A DNA stretch of 30,891 nt, taken from the IMG/VR virus record IMGVR_UViG_3300010354_006493, positions 1 to 30,891 of that record; one strand, 5' to 3'. Positions 8,602 to 16,642 of the stretch are shown here, piece after piece; positions within the stretch are counted from its first letter, which is position 1; each line of letters starts with the position of its first letter. The position numbers were made by a program, and so were the translations under genes. The notes under the pieces were generated by a model. The model ran no database searches. It saw nothing but the letters and a program-made list of their open reading frames with translations, and was not told the DNA's origin. Source of the stretch: a virus.

Positions 8602-9036
8602 ATGCCAGCATCAAGATACGATATTTACGCAGAACAAGGAACCACATTTAAACTACACATGCAATATAAATTTGCTGGTGGTACTGGTATTAATCTTTCG
8701 AATTACACTGGAGAGATTCAAGTCAGAAGATCCATTCGAGATGACAAAGCATTGTTGTATATAACAACAAATGGTGTTACTGGTGGAGGTGTTACTGGTG
8801 ATTTTAATATTGGATCTAGTGGAGTTGCAGGAGTTGGTGGTATAAGTTTCAATACTGGATTGAATGGTGAATCTGGGGTTACTGGTGGCATTCTAATTCG
8901 TGTTGACAAAACAACAATGTCTAGAATTCCATATGGCAAACACTTTTATGATTTTGAGTTGACTAATCCATCTAACGAAACTGTAAGACTTACTGAAGGT
9001 TCTTTTGAGGTTTCTAGAGAAATAACAAGGATATAA
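8602..9036 (+). CDS. Small beta-rich virion protein (BppU/Ig-like N-terminal resemblance)
   Basis: A 144-residue protein beginning with RYDIYAEQGTTFKLHMQY, then LSNYTGEIQVRRSIRD, a glycine/valine-rich middle (VTGGGVTGDFNIG), and GKHFYDFELTNPSNETVRL followed by EGSFEVSREITR. The alternation and the closing 'EG-x-F-x-V-x-x-E-x-T' pattern recall small beta-sandwich virion proteins in marine T4-like phages and the N-terminal domain of baseplate upper proteins. It may be a fibre-attachment or decoration protein. The start is set by a strong AAGGAG. The stop directly abuts the ATG of the collagen-like fibre, so the two are probably co-translated and may interact. The exact family is not assigned. 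Confidence 0.6.
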   Translation: MPASRYDIYAEQGTTFKLHMQYKFAGGTGINLSNYTGEIQVRRSIRDDKALLYITTNGVTGGGVTGDFNIGSSGVAGVGGISFNTGLNGESGVTGGILIRVDKTTMSRIPYGKHFYDFELTNPSNETVRLTEGSFEVSREITRI

Positions 9037-10338
9037 ATGTCAATTTCGAATGATCAAGTAATACTGGTTATTACTACATTCAAACAAGATAATGTATCAA
9101 GTGCACAAATAAATGTTTCAAATATTGTAACACAAGGCGATACCTCGCCTAGACTTTTATCAAACAATACAGAACAAAATACGATTGTTGTTTCTAATGT
9201 TAAATCACCAGAAATATCAATTTATCCTACTACAAATATTTTAGTTCCATACGAGCAAAATGCAACAACTGTTCTTGTTGCAACTCCTATTGGTATGCAG
9301 GGAATACAGGGACCAAAGGGAGATAGAGGAACTACTGGTGCAACTGGATCGATTGGTCCTACTGGTCCTACTGGTGCAACTGGATCGATTGGTCCTACTG
9401 GTCCCACTGGTCCTACTGGTGCGGACTCTATTGTTCCTGGTCCTACTGGTGCAACTGGATCGATTGGTCCTACTGGTCCCACTGGTCCTACTGGTGCGGA
9501 CTCTATTGTTCCTGGTCCTACTGGTGCAACTGGTCCTACTGGTCCACAGGGACCAACTGGTTCTGGTGGAGTTCTTGGTTATTGGGGTTCGTTTTGGTCA
9601 AATCTGGATCAATCTGCTACTGCTGCTAATACTGGATATGCAATTACTTTAGAGAATACCGATCCAGATTCAAATGGTGTTTATCTTTCGAATGCCAGTC
9701 GTATAAATTTTCAACATGCTGGTGTTTATAGCATTATATTTTCAGTTCAATTTGCAAACACTCACGTTCAGATACATGATGCAAATGTTTGGTTTAAGAA
9801 GAATGGTTCTAATATACCAGACAGTGACAGCAAATGGAGTGTAGTGGAGAGTCATGGTGGTGAAGAAGGTCATGCAATTGGTGCTGTTAATCTTGTATTA
9901 AAATTAAATGCTGGTGATTATATTGAATTGTATTGGCAAACGAATGACACTAGGATTATTCTTCAAAATGATCCTGCTGTTCCCCCCGCACCAGCAATTC
10001 CATCCGTAATAGTTACCGCAACTCAGGTGATGTATACCCAAATTGGTCCTACTGGACCAACAGGACCACAGGGAATACAAGGACCAACTGGACCAACTGG
10101 AACAATTTCTGGAACATATGTTTCCTCAATTAAGGGTGTTTATGGTGCGGTTACTGCAAAGGGAGTAACAAACCAGGTAGAAATAACCACCCGTGGGACT
10201 TCTGAACTGCAAATTGGATTAACAGATAATGTCACGATAACTGGAAATTTAGAAGTTCAAGGTAATATAAATATTCTAGGCACTCTCAGTGTCGATCAAA
10301 TGATACAAAATGTCCAGTTGGACGGTGGAGAATACTAA
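9037..10338 (+). CDS. Collagen-like fibre with C1q/TNF-like jelly-roll domain
   Basis: A 433-residue protein. Residues about 86-178 are G-x-y triplets rich in GPTG, broken twice by ADSIVP. A second collagen-like run lies near 337-355. Between them, roughly 182-335, is a beta-rich domain ([30 protein letters not shown]) of the C1q/TNF-like jelly-roll pattern used in trimeric bacterial and phage adhesins. The C-terminus ends VQLDGGEY, the island's shared tail. It likely forms a trimeric fibre shaft with a receptor-binding knob. The collagen DNA contains a perfect 75-bp tandem duplication (9373-9522), so shaft length can probably change. The start follows immediately after the previous stop. Confidence 0.85.
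   Translation: MSISNDQVILVITTFKQDNVSSAQINVSNIVTQGDTSPRLLSNNTEQNTIVVSNVKSPEISIYPTTNILVPYEQNATTVLVATPIGMQGIQGPKGDRGTTGATGSIGPTGPTGATGSIGPTGPTGPTGADSIVPGPTGATGSIGPTGPTGPTGADSIVPGPTGATGPTGPQGPTGSGGVLGYWGSFWSNLDQSATAANTGYAITLENTDPDSNGVYLSNASRINFQHAGVYSIIFSVQFANTHVQIHDANVWFKKNGSNIPDSDSKWSVVESHGGEEGHAIGAVNLVLKLNAGDYIELYWQTNDTRIILQNDPAVPPAPAIPSVIVTATQVMYTQIGPTGPTGPQGIQGPTGPTGTISGTYVSSIKGVYGAVTAKGVTNQVEITTRGTSELQIGLTDNVTITGNLEVQGNINILGTLSVDQMIQNVQLDGGEY
9373..9522 (+). repeat. Perfect 75-bp tandem duplication in the collagen shaft
   Basis: Two copies, 9373-9447 and 9448-9522, are identical base for base by hand comparison. Each encodes 25 residues of [10 protein letters not shown]...ADSIVPGPT type. 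A partial related unit precedes the array (from about 9337), and a diverged start of a third unit follows at 9523. The period is a multiple of three, so gain or loss of a copy keeps the reading frame. Confidence 0.95.
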
Positions 10339-11787
10339 ATGGCAGTTATTAAAGTTAGAAGAACAACAACATCAACCCCTCCCAGTGGGTTGACATTCGG
10401 TGAACTTACATATGTTCAGGGAATTACTTCTTTTTATGTAACTAACAGTGATGGAAATCCTGTTCGTATTGGTGCTGAGGTCGATACTAATACTTCACTT
10501 GGAACCAGTAATAATAAAGTTCCAACTCAAGGTGCAGTAAAATCTTATGTTGACTCAGCAGTTGCTGGTGCTGGAACAAATCAGTTCAATCAAATTGCTG
10601 TCTCGGGACAACCTGGATTAACCGCAGATGCTGCAAGTGATATTCTTACCTTTGCTACTGGTTCTGGTATCAGCATCACAACAACTGCTGCTACTGATAC
10701 TATAACCATTACAAACTCTGGTGTATTGTCTTTGACAGGAACTTCAAACGAAGTTGAAGTCAATGCAAGCACTGGTGCAATTACAGTAGGTCTTCCAAAT
10801 GATGTTACCATCACAAACAATCTTACTGTTGGTGGAAATCTAACAATCAATGGAACAACAACTACAGTCAATAGCGATGTTACTACTGTAGATGATCCAA
10901 TGATGCTTCTTGGTACATCTGGTGGTGTACCAATCACCGTAACCGATGGTGGAAAAGACCGTGGTATAGCATTTACATACTTTGATGGATCAGTTGGAAG
11001 AACTGGTTTCTTTGGATTTGATTCAAGCGCATCTAGATTTACTTACGTTCCAGTAGCAACGATTTCGGGTGATATTGTAACATCTGGCAACGCAGGTGAT
11101 GCACAATTCAAAGATGTGTATCTTTATAACGGCACAAATACTGGACAATTTACTCTAGGTTCTCTTTCTGGTAATAGAACTTATACACTCCCTGATGTAA
11201 CTGGAACAATCATCACAACTGGTGATACTGGAACAGTAACATCAACAATGATTGCAAATGATACCATCGTGAATGCTGATATTAATTCATCAGCAGGAAT
11301 CGTGGATACTAAACTTGCAACGATTTCTACACCAGATAAAGTATCAATTGCTGCTCTTAATATTGATGGTGGAACTGATATTGGTGCTGCCATCGCAGAT
11401 GGCGATTTGCTGATTATCGATGATGGTGGTGTTGGAACTAATAGAAAAACAGATGTTAGTAGAGTTCCAACTTATGTCTTTGGTAAAGTCTCTGGTGATA
11501 TAACAATTAATTCATCTGGTGTTGCTGCAATCGGATCTGCGGTAATTGTTGATGCAGATATCAGTGGAGCAGCAGCAATTTCAGATGGTAAACTTGCAAC
11601 AATTTCAACACCAAATAAAGTATCACTTGCTGCTATAGATTTAGATGGGGCAACAGAAACAACAACAATTATTGGAACTGATATTTTGTTTGTTGATGAC
11701 GGAGCAAATGGAACTAATAGAAAAGTTACAGTAAATAATTTGTTTAGTGCTACTAGCACTGGTGTAATCGACGGCGGATCTTATTAA
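10339..11787 (+). CDS. Modular fibre/virion structural protein (KIKR-GLT module family)
   Basis: A 482-residue protein. The N-terminal module IKVRRTTTSTPPSGLTFGE leads to a TQGAVKSYVDS segment at about 64-74, shared with five other proteins in the island. The centre holds the NGTTTTVNSDVTTVDDP unit and DGGKDRGIAFTYFDG, a module common in marine T4-like phage structural proteins. Then comes a NRTYTLPDVTGTI strand and an internal repeat of about 75 residues (DTKLATISTPDKVS... and DGKLATISTPNKVS...). It ends STGVIDGGSY. It is Gly/Thr/Ser-rich with no cysteine cluster or membrane segment. Likely a trimeric tail-fibre or whisker-like virion component; the precise position in the virion is unknown. 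Its start abuts the preceding stop. Confidence 0.75.
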   Translation: MAVIKVRRTTTSTPPSGLTFGELTYVQGITSFYVTNSDGNPVRIGAEVDTNTSLGTSNNKVPTQGAVKSYVDSAVAGAGTNQFNQIAVSGQPGLTADAASDILTFATGSGISITTTAATDTITITNSGVLSLTGTSNEVEVNASTGAITVGLPNDVTITNNLTVGGNLTINGTTTTVNSDVTTVDDPMMLLGTSGGVPITVTDGGKDRGIAFTYFDGSVGRTGFFGFDSSASRFTYVPVATISGDIVTSGNAGDAQFKDVYLYNGTNTGQFTLGSLSGNRTYTLPDVTGTIITTGDTGTVTSTMIANDTIVNADINSSAGIVDTKLATISTPDKVSIAALNIDGGTDIGAAIADGDLLIIDDGGVGTNRKTDVSRVPTYVFGKVSGDITINSSGVAAIGSAVIVDADISGAAAISDGKLATISTPNKVSLAAIDLDGATETTTIIGTDILFVDDGANGTNRKVTVNNLFSATSTGVIDGGSY

Positions 11788-11793
11788 TTAATT

Positions 11794-11800
11794 GAGGTGA
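11794..11800 (+). promoter_or_regulatory. Strong ribosome binding site (GAGGTGA)
   Basis: GAGGTGA lies 3 nt before the ATG at 11804, inside a 16-nt gap. It supports that start and suggests the coiled-coil protein is made in quantity independently of the fibre upstream. Confidence 0.6.
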
Positions 11801-11803
11801 ATT

Positions 11804-12349
11804 ATGGATGAAGTGAATTATAACGATAAAGTGATATTACCATTTCTTGAGAAAAAGTGCAAAGACCTACTTTCAATGAATATGGTGCTAGAAGCAAAAC
11901 TTCTAGTCGAGACTCAAAAGTATAAAGATTTTGAGCAATTTGCAAATAATTATACTGACGAGATAGACAGTTTAAAAGATACAATTGAACAAAAAAACTT
12001 TGAGATCAATACTCTTCAGTCTCAGATGAGTCATGTTCATTCAGAAAAGAATGCAGTCATTAATAGAATTGAAACTGAAAAGAATGCAGTTATCAATCAG
12101 ACTCAGACAGAACGAAATGATCTTTCCACACAAGTGAATACACTTACTGATCAATTAAAAAGAGAGACAAGTGTGAAGGACAGCATTCTGGCAGAGTATA
12201 ATATTCTCAAAACAAAATTTGATGATCTAAATATTCAGAGAAATACACTGATGCAAGAAATTCAATCATTAAAATCTGAACTTGAGATTGCAAAAGCAAC
12301 TCCTGTTAAAAAAAGCACCAAAAAGGATTTAGTACATGGCAACAATTAG
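11804..12349 (+). CDS. Coiled-coil protein lying between two paralogous fibre genes
   Basis: A 181-residue protein that is almost entirely charged and helical. Heptad-like segments run from about residue 10 to 165, with a short repeat (EKNAVINRIET then EKNAVINQTQT near 76-97). The C-terminus is lysine-rich (PVKKSTKKD). There is no enzyme motif, signal peptide or membrane segment. A strong GAGGTGA precedes the ATG. The last 14 nt overlap the start of the next fibre gene, so the two are coupled. I do not recognise a family. Given its place between two paralogous fibres, it might be a fibre chaperone, a coiled-coil shaft component or a trimerisation/assembly factor. That is inference from context only. 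Confidence 0.65.
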   Translation: MDEVNYNDKVILPFLEKKCKDLLSMNMVLEAKLLVETQKYKDFEQFANNYTDEIDSLKDTIEQKNFEINTLQSQMSHVHSEKNAVINRIETEKNAVINQTQTERNDLSTQVNTLTDQLKRETSVKDSILAEYNILKTKFDDLNIQRNTLMQEIQSLKSELEIAKATPVKKSTKKDLVHGNN

Positions 12350-13949
12350 AGTCAAACGATCTACCTTATCCGCAGCACCAACTGGTTTAACTTTCGGTGA
12401 ACCCGCGTTTGTTGATGGTATTAATTCTTTTTATATCACAAAGAATGACGGGACATCGCTACGAGTTGGTGCAGAGGTAGATACCAATACTGCACTCGGA
12501 ACAAGTAATAATAAACTTCCAACACAAGGTGCAGTAAAATCTTATGTTGATGGTGTTGTTTCTGGTGGTGCTGGTCTTGTGAGTTCTCTTAATGGACTTA
12601 CTGGTTCACTTTCTATTCAACCTGGAAATTCTATTTCTGTAAGTGCTGCAAATAAAATAATTACAATTAATAATACTGGTGTAACCTCAATAAATGGTTT
12701 AACTGGTGCAGTTACAAATGTAGCAAGAACTAGCACTACAAATACTTTTACTCCTCTTCAAACTTTTAATGCTGGAATTCAATCAACTGGTGCAACATTT
12801 AGTTCTGGATTAATTACTGTTGAACGAGGTATAGGTGTTGCTGGTAGCAGTGCAATTGTAAGAGTTGTTGGCAGTGATATATCGGATAATTTATATAGTT
12901 CAGATATACGAGCAAATGCTGCTGCTACAGCAAATACAACACATACACTTCCAGCAACAACTGGAACATTGTTGAATACTAATTCTGCATATGTGTCTGG
13001 TATTACTGGAACTGCAAATCAAATTACAGCAAGTGCTTCAACTGGTTCTGTTACTCTTTCACTTCCATCAACTGTAACGGTTCCTGGTGCATTGAATGTC
13101 ACAACCAATCTTACAGTAACTGGAAATCTCACTGTCAATGGATCTACAACAACAGTTAACAGTGATGTGATGACTGTTGATGATCCAATTATTACTTTGG
13201 GTCTTTCTGGTGGTGTACCAATCTCTGTATCTGATGGTGGAAAAGATCGTGGTGTAGCATTTACTTATTTTGATTCTACTGGAAAAACTGGATTCTTCGG
13301 TTGGGATGCAAGTGCTTCTCAATTTATCTTTGCTGGAAATGCAAGTGTTTCTTCTGAATCTGTAACTGTAACTTCATTCTCTCCAATACAAGCAAGTTCT
13401 GCTAAACTTTATAGTTCAACAAATGCAGTGAACGGTGTACTTACACCAACAACACTGGCATCTGAAAGAACTTATACGCTACCTGATCATTCTGGTACAG
13501 TTGTTGTTCCTTCTGATCTTGGAACATCAAATTATATTCTTAAAGCAAATGGCACAACATCACAACCAACTTGGGTTGCTCAATCAACACTTTCTGTTGG
13601 ATCTGCATCAACATTAGCAACTGCCAGAACAATAGGAATCACTGGTGATATCAACGGGACAGCAACATCATTTGACGGATCTGCAAATATTAATATTTCT
13701 GCTGTCATTGCTCCAAATTCAGTAGAACTAGGAACTGATACAACAGGTAATTATGTTGCAACACTTTCAACTTCAAGTACGGGTCTTTCTGTCGCAAATT
13801 CTGGTTCTGAATCCGCAGCAGTGACTGTTAATTTCTCGACAATTACAAGTGGTTTAAATATGGGAACATTCTCTTTTGCTACTGGAGAATTTACGAATAG
13901 TTCTGGAACTGTTTCAATTGGAACAGTTGACGGTGGAACATTCACTTGA
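12336..13949 (+). CDS. Modular fibre/virion structural protein (KIKR-GLT module family)
   Basis: A 537-residue paralogue of the protein encoded at 10339. The N-terminal module is IRVKRSTLSAAPTGLTFGE with TQGAVKSYVDG downstream. A NGLTGAVTNVART unit follows, then SDIRANAAATANTTHTLP, the NGSTTTVNSDVMTVDDP unit with DGGKDRGVAFTYFDS, and the terminus VSIGTVDGGTFT. DNA stretches are still close to the sister gene: about 62 of 68 bases at 12483-12550 against 10486-10553, and about 61 of 70 at 13206-13275 against 10918-10987, by hand alignment. This indicates duplication or recombination between them. The start lies inside the end of the coiled-coil gene, with AAAGGA about 10 nt upstream. Confidence 0.75.
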   Translation: MATIRVKRSTLSAAPTGLTFGEPAFVDGINSFYITKNDGTSLRVGAEVDTNTALGTSNNKLPTQGAVKSYVDGVVSGGAGLVSSLNGLTGSLSIQPGNSISVSAANKIITINNTGVTSINGLTGAVTNVARTSTTNTFTPLQTFNAGIQSTGATFSSGLITVERGIGVAGSSAIVRVVGSDISDNLYSSDIRANAAATANTTHTLPATTGTLLNTNSAYVSGITGTANQITASASTGSVTLSLPSTVTVPGALNVTTNLTVTGNLTVNGSTTTVNSDVMTVDDPIITLGLSGGVPISVSDGGKDRGVAFTYFDSTGKTGFFGWDASASQFIFAGNASVSSESVTVTSFSPIQASSAKLYSSTNAVNGVLTPTTLASERTYTLPDHSGTVVVPSDLGTSNYILKANGTTSQPTWVAQSTLSVGSASTLATARTIGITGDINGTATSFDGSANINISAVIAPNSVELGTDTTGNYVATLSTSSTGLSVANSGSESAAVTVNFSTITSGLNMGTFSFATGEFTNSSGTVSIGTVDGGTFT

Positions 13950-13964
13950 TGTGTATTTTTGTGT

Positions 13965-13972
13965 GATAAATA
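13965..13972 (+). promoter_or_regulatory. T4-type late promoter-like box (GATAAATA)
   Basis: GATAAATA sits in the 33-nt gap between two fibre genes, 10 nt before the ATG at 13983, and matches the NATAAATA late consensus. Transcription would start very close to the ATG, leaving little leader. No Shine-Dalgarno sequence is seen there. Confidence 0.4.
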
Positions 13973-13982
13973 GACATATACT

Positions 13983-15518
13983 ATGGCAAAGATTAAGATC
14001 AAAAATTCTGTTACACCAGGATTGGCCCCCTCTGGATTGTCATTTGGAGAAATGGCAGTTAATATTGTCGATAAAAAGATCTTTATTGGAAATGCCGTAG
14101 AGGGTGTCGTTACTCTTCACGATCAACAAAATGTTGTAACTTCTATAAATGGAACCACAGGTGCTATTACCAATGTAGCACGGACGAATGAAGGAAATAC
14201 ATTCTCCGTTCGTCAGGTGATGAGTGCTGGTATCAGTGCTGCGAATCTCATTGTGGCGGGTGGTGCTACATTTACTACTATTTCATCATCATCTACCACT
14301 GATTGCGTGGATATCCTTGCATCGACAAACGGCATCGGATTGCGAGTGGCTCAGAATATAGGTGGTGGTGCTGCAACTATCGGTGGTATTCGTCTTGGTA
14401 GGAGTACCACGACTGCATCCAATTATCTCCTGTACGCTGCGTCTGGAACCTTCTATCTCATCAACGGAACTGGTGGTGCTGATCCTCAATTGATGTCGTT
14501 GAACTCTATTGATGTGAATTTCAATGTTCCTATTCGTGGAGCAACATTCTCATCCACTGCGGGTCAAATCACGGTACAACGAAGTGGTGCTGGAGTTGGT
14601 GGAGAAAGTGCAGTTGTTAGGATTGTTGGTACAGATGCCCTCAACTTCCAATACAACTCGGACATCAGGGCAAACGCCTCAGTTGCTGCGAACACAACGC
14701 ATACTCTTCCCGCAGTCACAGGAACATTGCTGAATACAGCAAGTTCCTATGTGGTATCGGTGAATGGATCAACTGGTGCAATTACTAATGTTGCCAAAAC
14801 TAATACCACTCAGACATTTACTCAACTTCAGGATTTTAGTGCTGGTATTTCAGCATCTACAGGTACTAATGTAATTGATGTGATCGCAACAACAGATGGT
14901 TGTGGTCTTAGAATCGCACAGGCAGCGTCTGGATCTAACGCAAGAATTGGTGGAATACAATTAGGTAGAGGTTCAAGTAATACAGCAAATAGTTATATTG
15001 AAAATTATGTAGGACAACTTAACTTTTTCAATGGTATCAGTGGAACAAGTGAAACTCCTGGTACTAATATGCTTCAGTTATCTACCACCAGTGCGATATT
15101 TGGTGTTCCAATAGCTGGAGCAACATTCAGTGGGTTGATAAGATCAACTTCTGGAATATCTGCATCTGGTGGTATTACGACAGCTTCTTATGTTTACGCT
15201 GAAAGTGGATTTAGAGTTGGCTCTGGTGCAATCAATTCACAGACTGGAACAGCATATACTTTACTGGCAGCAGATAACGGGGAAATTATAGTTTGGAACA
15301 CCAGTGCAGGGGCAACTCTGACCATTCCATCTGGTCTTCCTGTTGGATTTAATGCAACTTTGATTCAAACAGGAACTGCTGCGATTGGCATCACTGGGTC
15401 TGGAACAACACTCAATAGTTTCGAAGGTAAATTAAGAACAGCAGGACAACATGCTGCGGTAAGTATCATTTCCTACAGCAGCAATGTATTCAATGTTGCT
15501 GGAGGACTAACGGCATGA
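13983..15518 (+). CDS. Modular fibre/virion structural protein with two diverged internal repeats
   Basis: A 511-residue protein. The N-terminus is IKIKNSVTPGLAPSGLSFGE, the island module without the TQxAV segment. Two related units of about 90-100 residues follow: one with GLRVAQNIGGGAATIGGIRL, the other with GLRIAQAASGSNARIGGIQL. Each ends near GATFS. A SDIRANASVAANTTHTLP unit like that of the 12336 protein lies between them. The C-terminal 100 residues (TLLAADNGEIIVWNTSAGA, PVGFNATLIQTG) are a common phage tail-fibre end domain. It does not end in DGG-Y. The first unit is far richer in G+C than the second, which points to mosaic origin. It ends in an ATGA overlap with the RCC1-like gene. 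Confidence 0.75.
   Translation: MAKIKIKNSVTPGLAPSGLSFGEMAVNIVDKKIFIGNAVEGVVTLHDQQNVVTSINGTTGAITNVARTNEGNTFSVRQVMSAGISAANLIVAGGATFTTISSSSTTDCVDILASTNGIGLRVAQNIGGGAATIGGIRLGRSTTTASNYLLYAASGTFYLINGTGGADPQLMSLNSIDVNFNVPIRGATFSSTAGQITVQRSGAGVGGESAVVRIVGTDALNFQYNSDIRANASVAANTTHTLPAVTGTLLNTASSYVVSVNGSTGAITNVAKTNTTQTFTQLQDFSAGISASTGTNVIDVIATTDGCGLRIAQAASGSNARIGGIQLGRGSSNTANSYIENYVGQLNFFNGISGTSETPGTNMLQLSTTSAIFGVPIAGATFSGLIRSTSGISASGGITTASYVYAESGFRVGSGAINSQTGTAYTLLAADNGEIIVWNTSAGATLTIPSGLPVGFNATLIQTGTAAIGITGSGTTLNSFEGKLRTAGQHAAVSIISYSSNVFNVAGGLTA
15501..15505 (+). promoter_or_regulatory. Ribosome binding site (GGAGG) inside the preceding gene
   Basis: GGAGG ends 9 nt before the ATG at 15515 and lies within the last codons of the fibre gene. 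It supports the overlapping start and strong translation of the RCC1-like protein. Confidence 0.65.
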
Positions 15519-16636
15519 TAATTCCAAGCTTCAAGGCTGGTATTTTTTCCTTTATTAAGCGAAATGCAGTAGCAGTAGTAAATAAAAAATTATATGGTTG
15601 GGGACTTAATACATTGTATCGATTGGGTCTTGGTGATACCACACAGAGAACATCACCAACACAATTGGGATCTGATGTAAATTGGGAATATGCTGGTTCA
15701 ATTGCTTTAAGTACACTTGCAGTAAAGACAACAGGAACTCTATGGGCATGGGGTAGAAACTCAAATGGTCAACTTGGCGTTGGGGATACTACAGATAGAA
15801 CATCACCCACCCAAGTTGGATCTAGCACAGATTGGTCTAAAGTTTATGGTCAGAGACACACAATTGCACTGAAAACAACAGGATCACTTTGGGCATGGGG
15901 ATACAACGGATATGGTCAACTCGGTCTTGGTGACCTCACACAGAGAACATCACCAGTCCAAGTTGGATCCGATACGACTTGGACTAGAATTGCTTGTGGT
16001 GCTGTACATACAATGGCAATAAAATCAAATGGAACATTATGGGGATTTGGAATTGCAAGTTTAGGTCAATTTGGAAATGGTACTTATAATCAATATTATA
16101 CTCCAACACAAATTGGAAGTGATACTAATTGGGCAGAGGTATCTTCTAAATCTTTTTCCACGCTTGCAATAAAAACAAATGGAACTTTGTGGGCAACTGG
16201 AAGAAATCAATCTGGGCAACTTGGACTTGGTGATACTACATTAAGAACAACATTCACTCAGGTTGGAACTGATACAAATTGGGCAAAAGTTTCATGTGGC
16301 AGAGATCACACGCTAGCAGTCAAAACAAATGGAACTTTGTGGGCATGGGGGAGAAACAGTAGCACACAACTCGGAGATGGAACTGGCACATACAGATATT
16401 CCCCCGTCCAGATTGGGTCTGCAACAAATTGGTCAAATGTCAGTGCTGGATATTATCACAGTATTGGACTGAGAAGTGATGGTACTTTATGGGCGTGGGG
16501 TAAAAATACAAATGGTCAAGTTGGTAATGGAACCACTTCGGCATATGTTGCGTCGCCAACACAAATAGGATCTAGTTATAGTTGGGGACACATTAGTGCT
16601 GGTAGGGAGCACACATTCGCAAGAACTAGTATTTAA
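15515..16636 (+). CDS. RCC1-type seven-bladed beta-propeller protein
   Basis: A 373-residue protein made of seven repeats of about 50 residues from residue 26 to the end. Each follows the pattern LWAWGxNxxGQLGxGDTT...SPxQxGSxxxWxxVxxGxxHTxAxKxxGT. The seven copies fill the protein, so a closed propeller is expected; the N-terminal strand AVAVVNKK may close the ring. RCC1-like folds are best known as eukaryotic exchange factors and also occur in bacterial secreted and adhesin proteins. Here the gene is translationally coupled (ATGA, GGAGG) to a fibre gene and surrounded by fibre genes, so a virion-surface or receptor-binding role is more likely than regulation. No signal peptide is seen. Confidence 0.85.
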   Translation: MIIPSFKAGIFSFIKRNAVAVVNKKLYGWGLNTLYRLGLGDTTQRTSPTQLGSDVNWEYAGSIALSTLAVKTTGTLWAWGRNSNGQLGVGDTTDRTSPTQVGSSTDWSKVYGQRHTIALKTTGSLWAWGYNGYGQLGLGDLTQRTSPVQVGSDTTWTRIACGAVHTMAIKSNGTLWGFGIASLGQFGNGTYNQYYTPTQIGSDTNWAEVSSKSFSTLAIKTNGTLWATGRNQSGQLGLGDTTLRTTFTQVGTDTNWAKVSCGRDHTLAVKTNGTLWAWGRNSSTQLGDGTGTYRYSPVQIGSATNWSNVSAGYYHSIGLRSDGTLWAWGKNTNGQVGNGTTSAYVASPTQIGSSYSWGHISAGREHTFARTSI

Positions 16637-16642
16637 CTTATT

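Noticed and set aside
9222-9482. Proline-rich open frame on the - strand opposite the collagen repeat
   Set aside because: It is the reverse reading of the GPTG-repeat codons, with no ribosome-binding site and no independent protein features.
9337-9547. Collagen repeat region considered as a CRISPR-like array
   Set aside because: The repeats are contiguous, in frame and coding for G-x-y triplets; there are no spacers.
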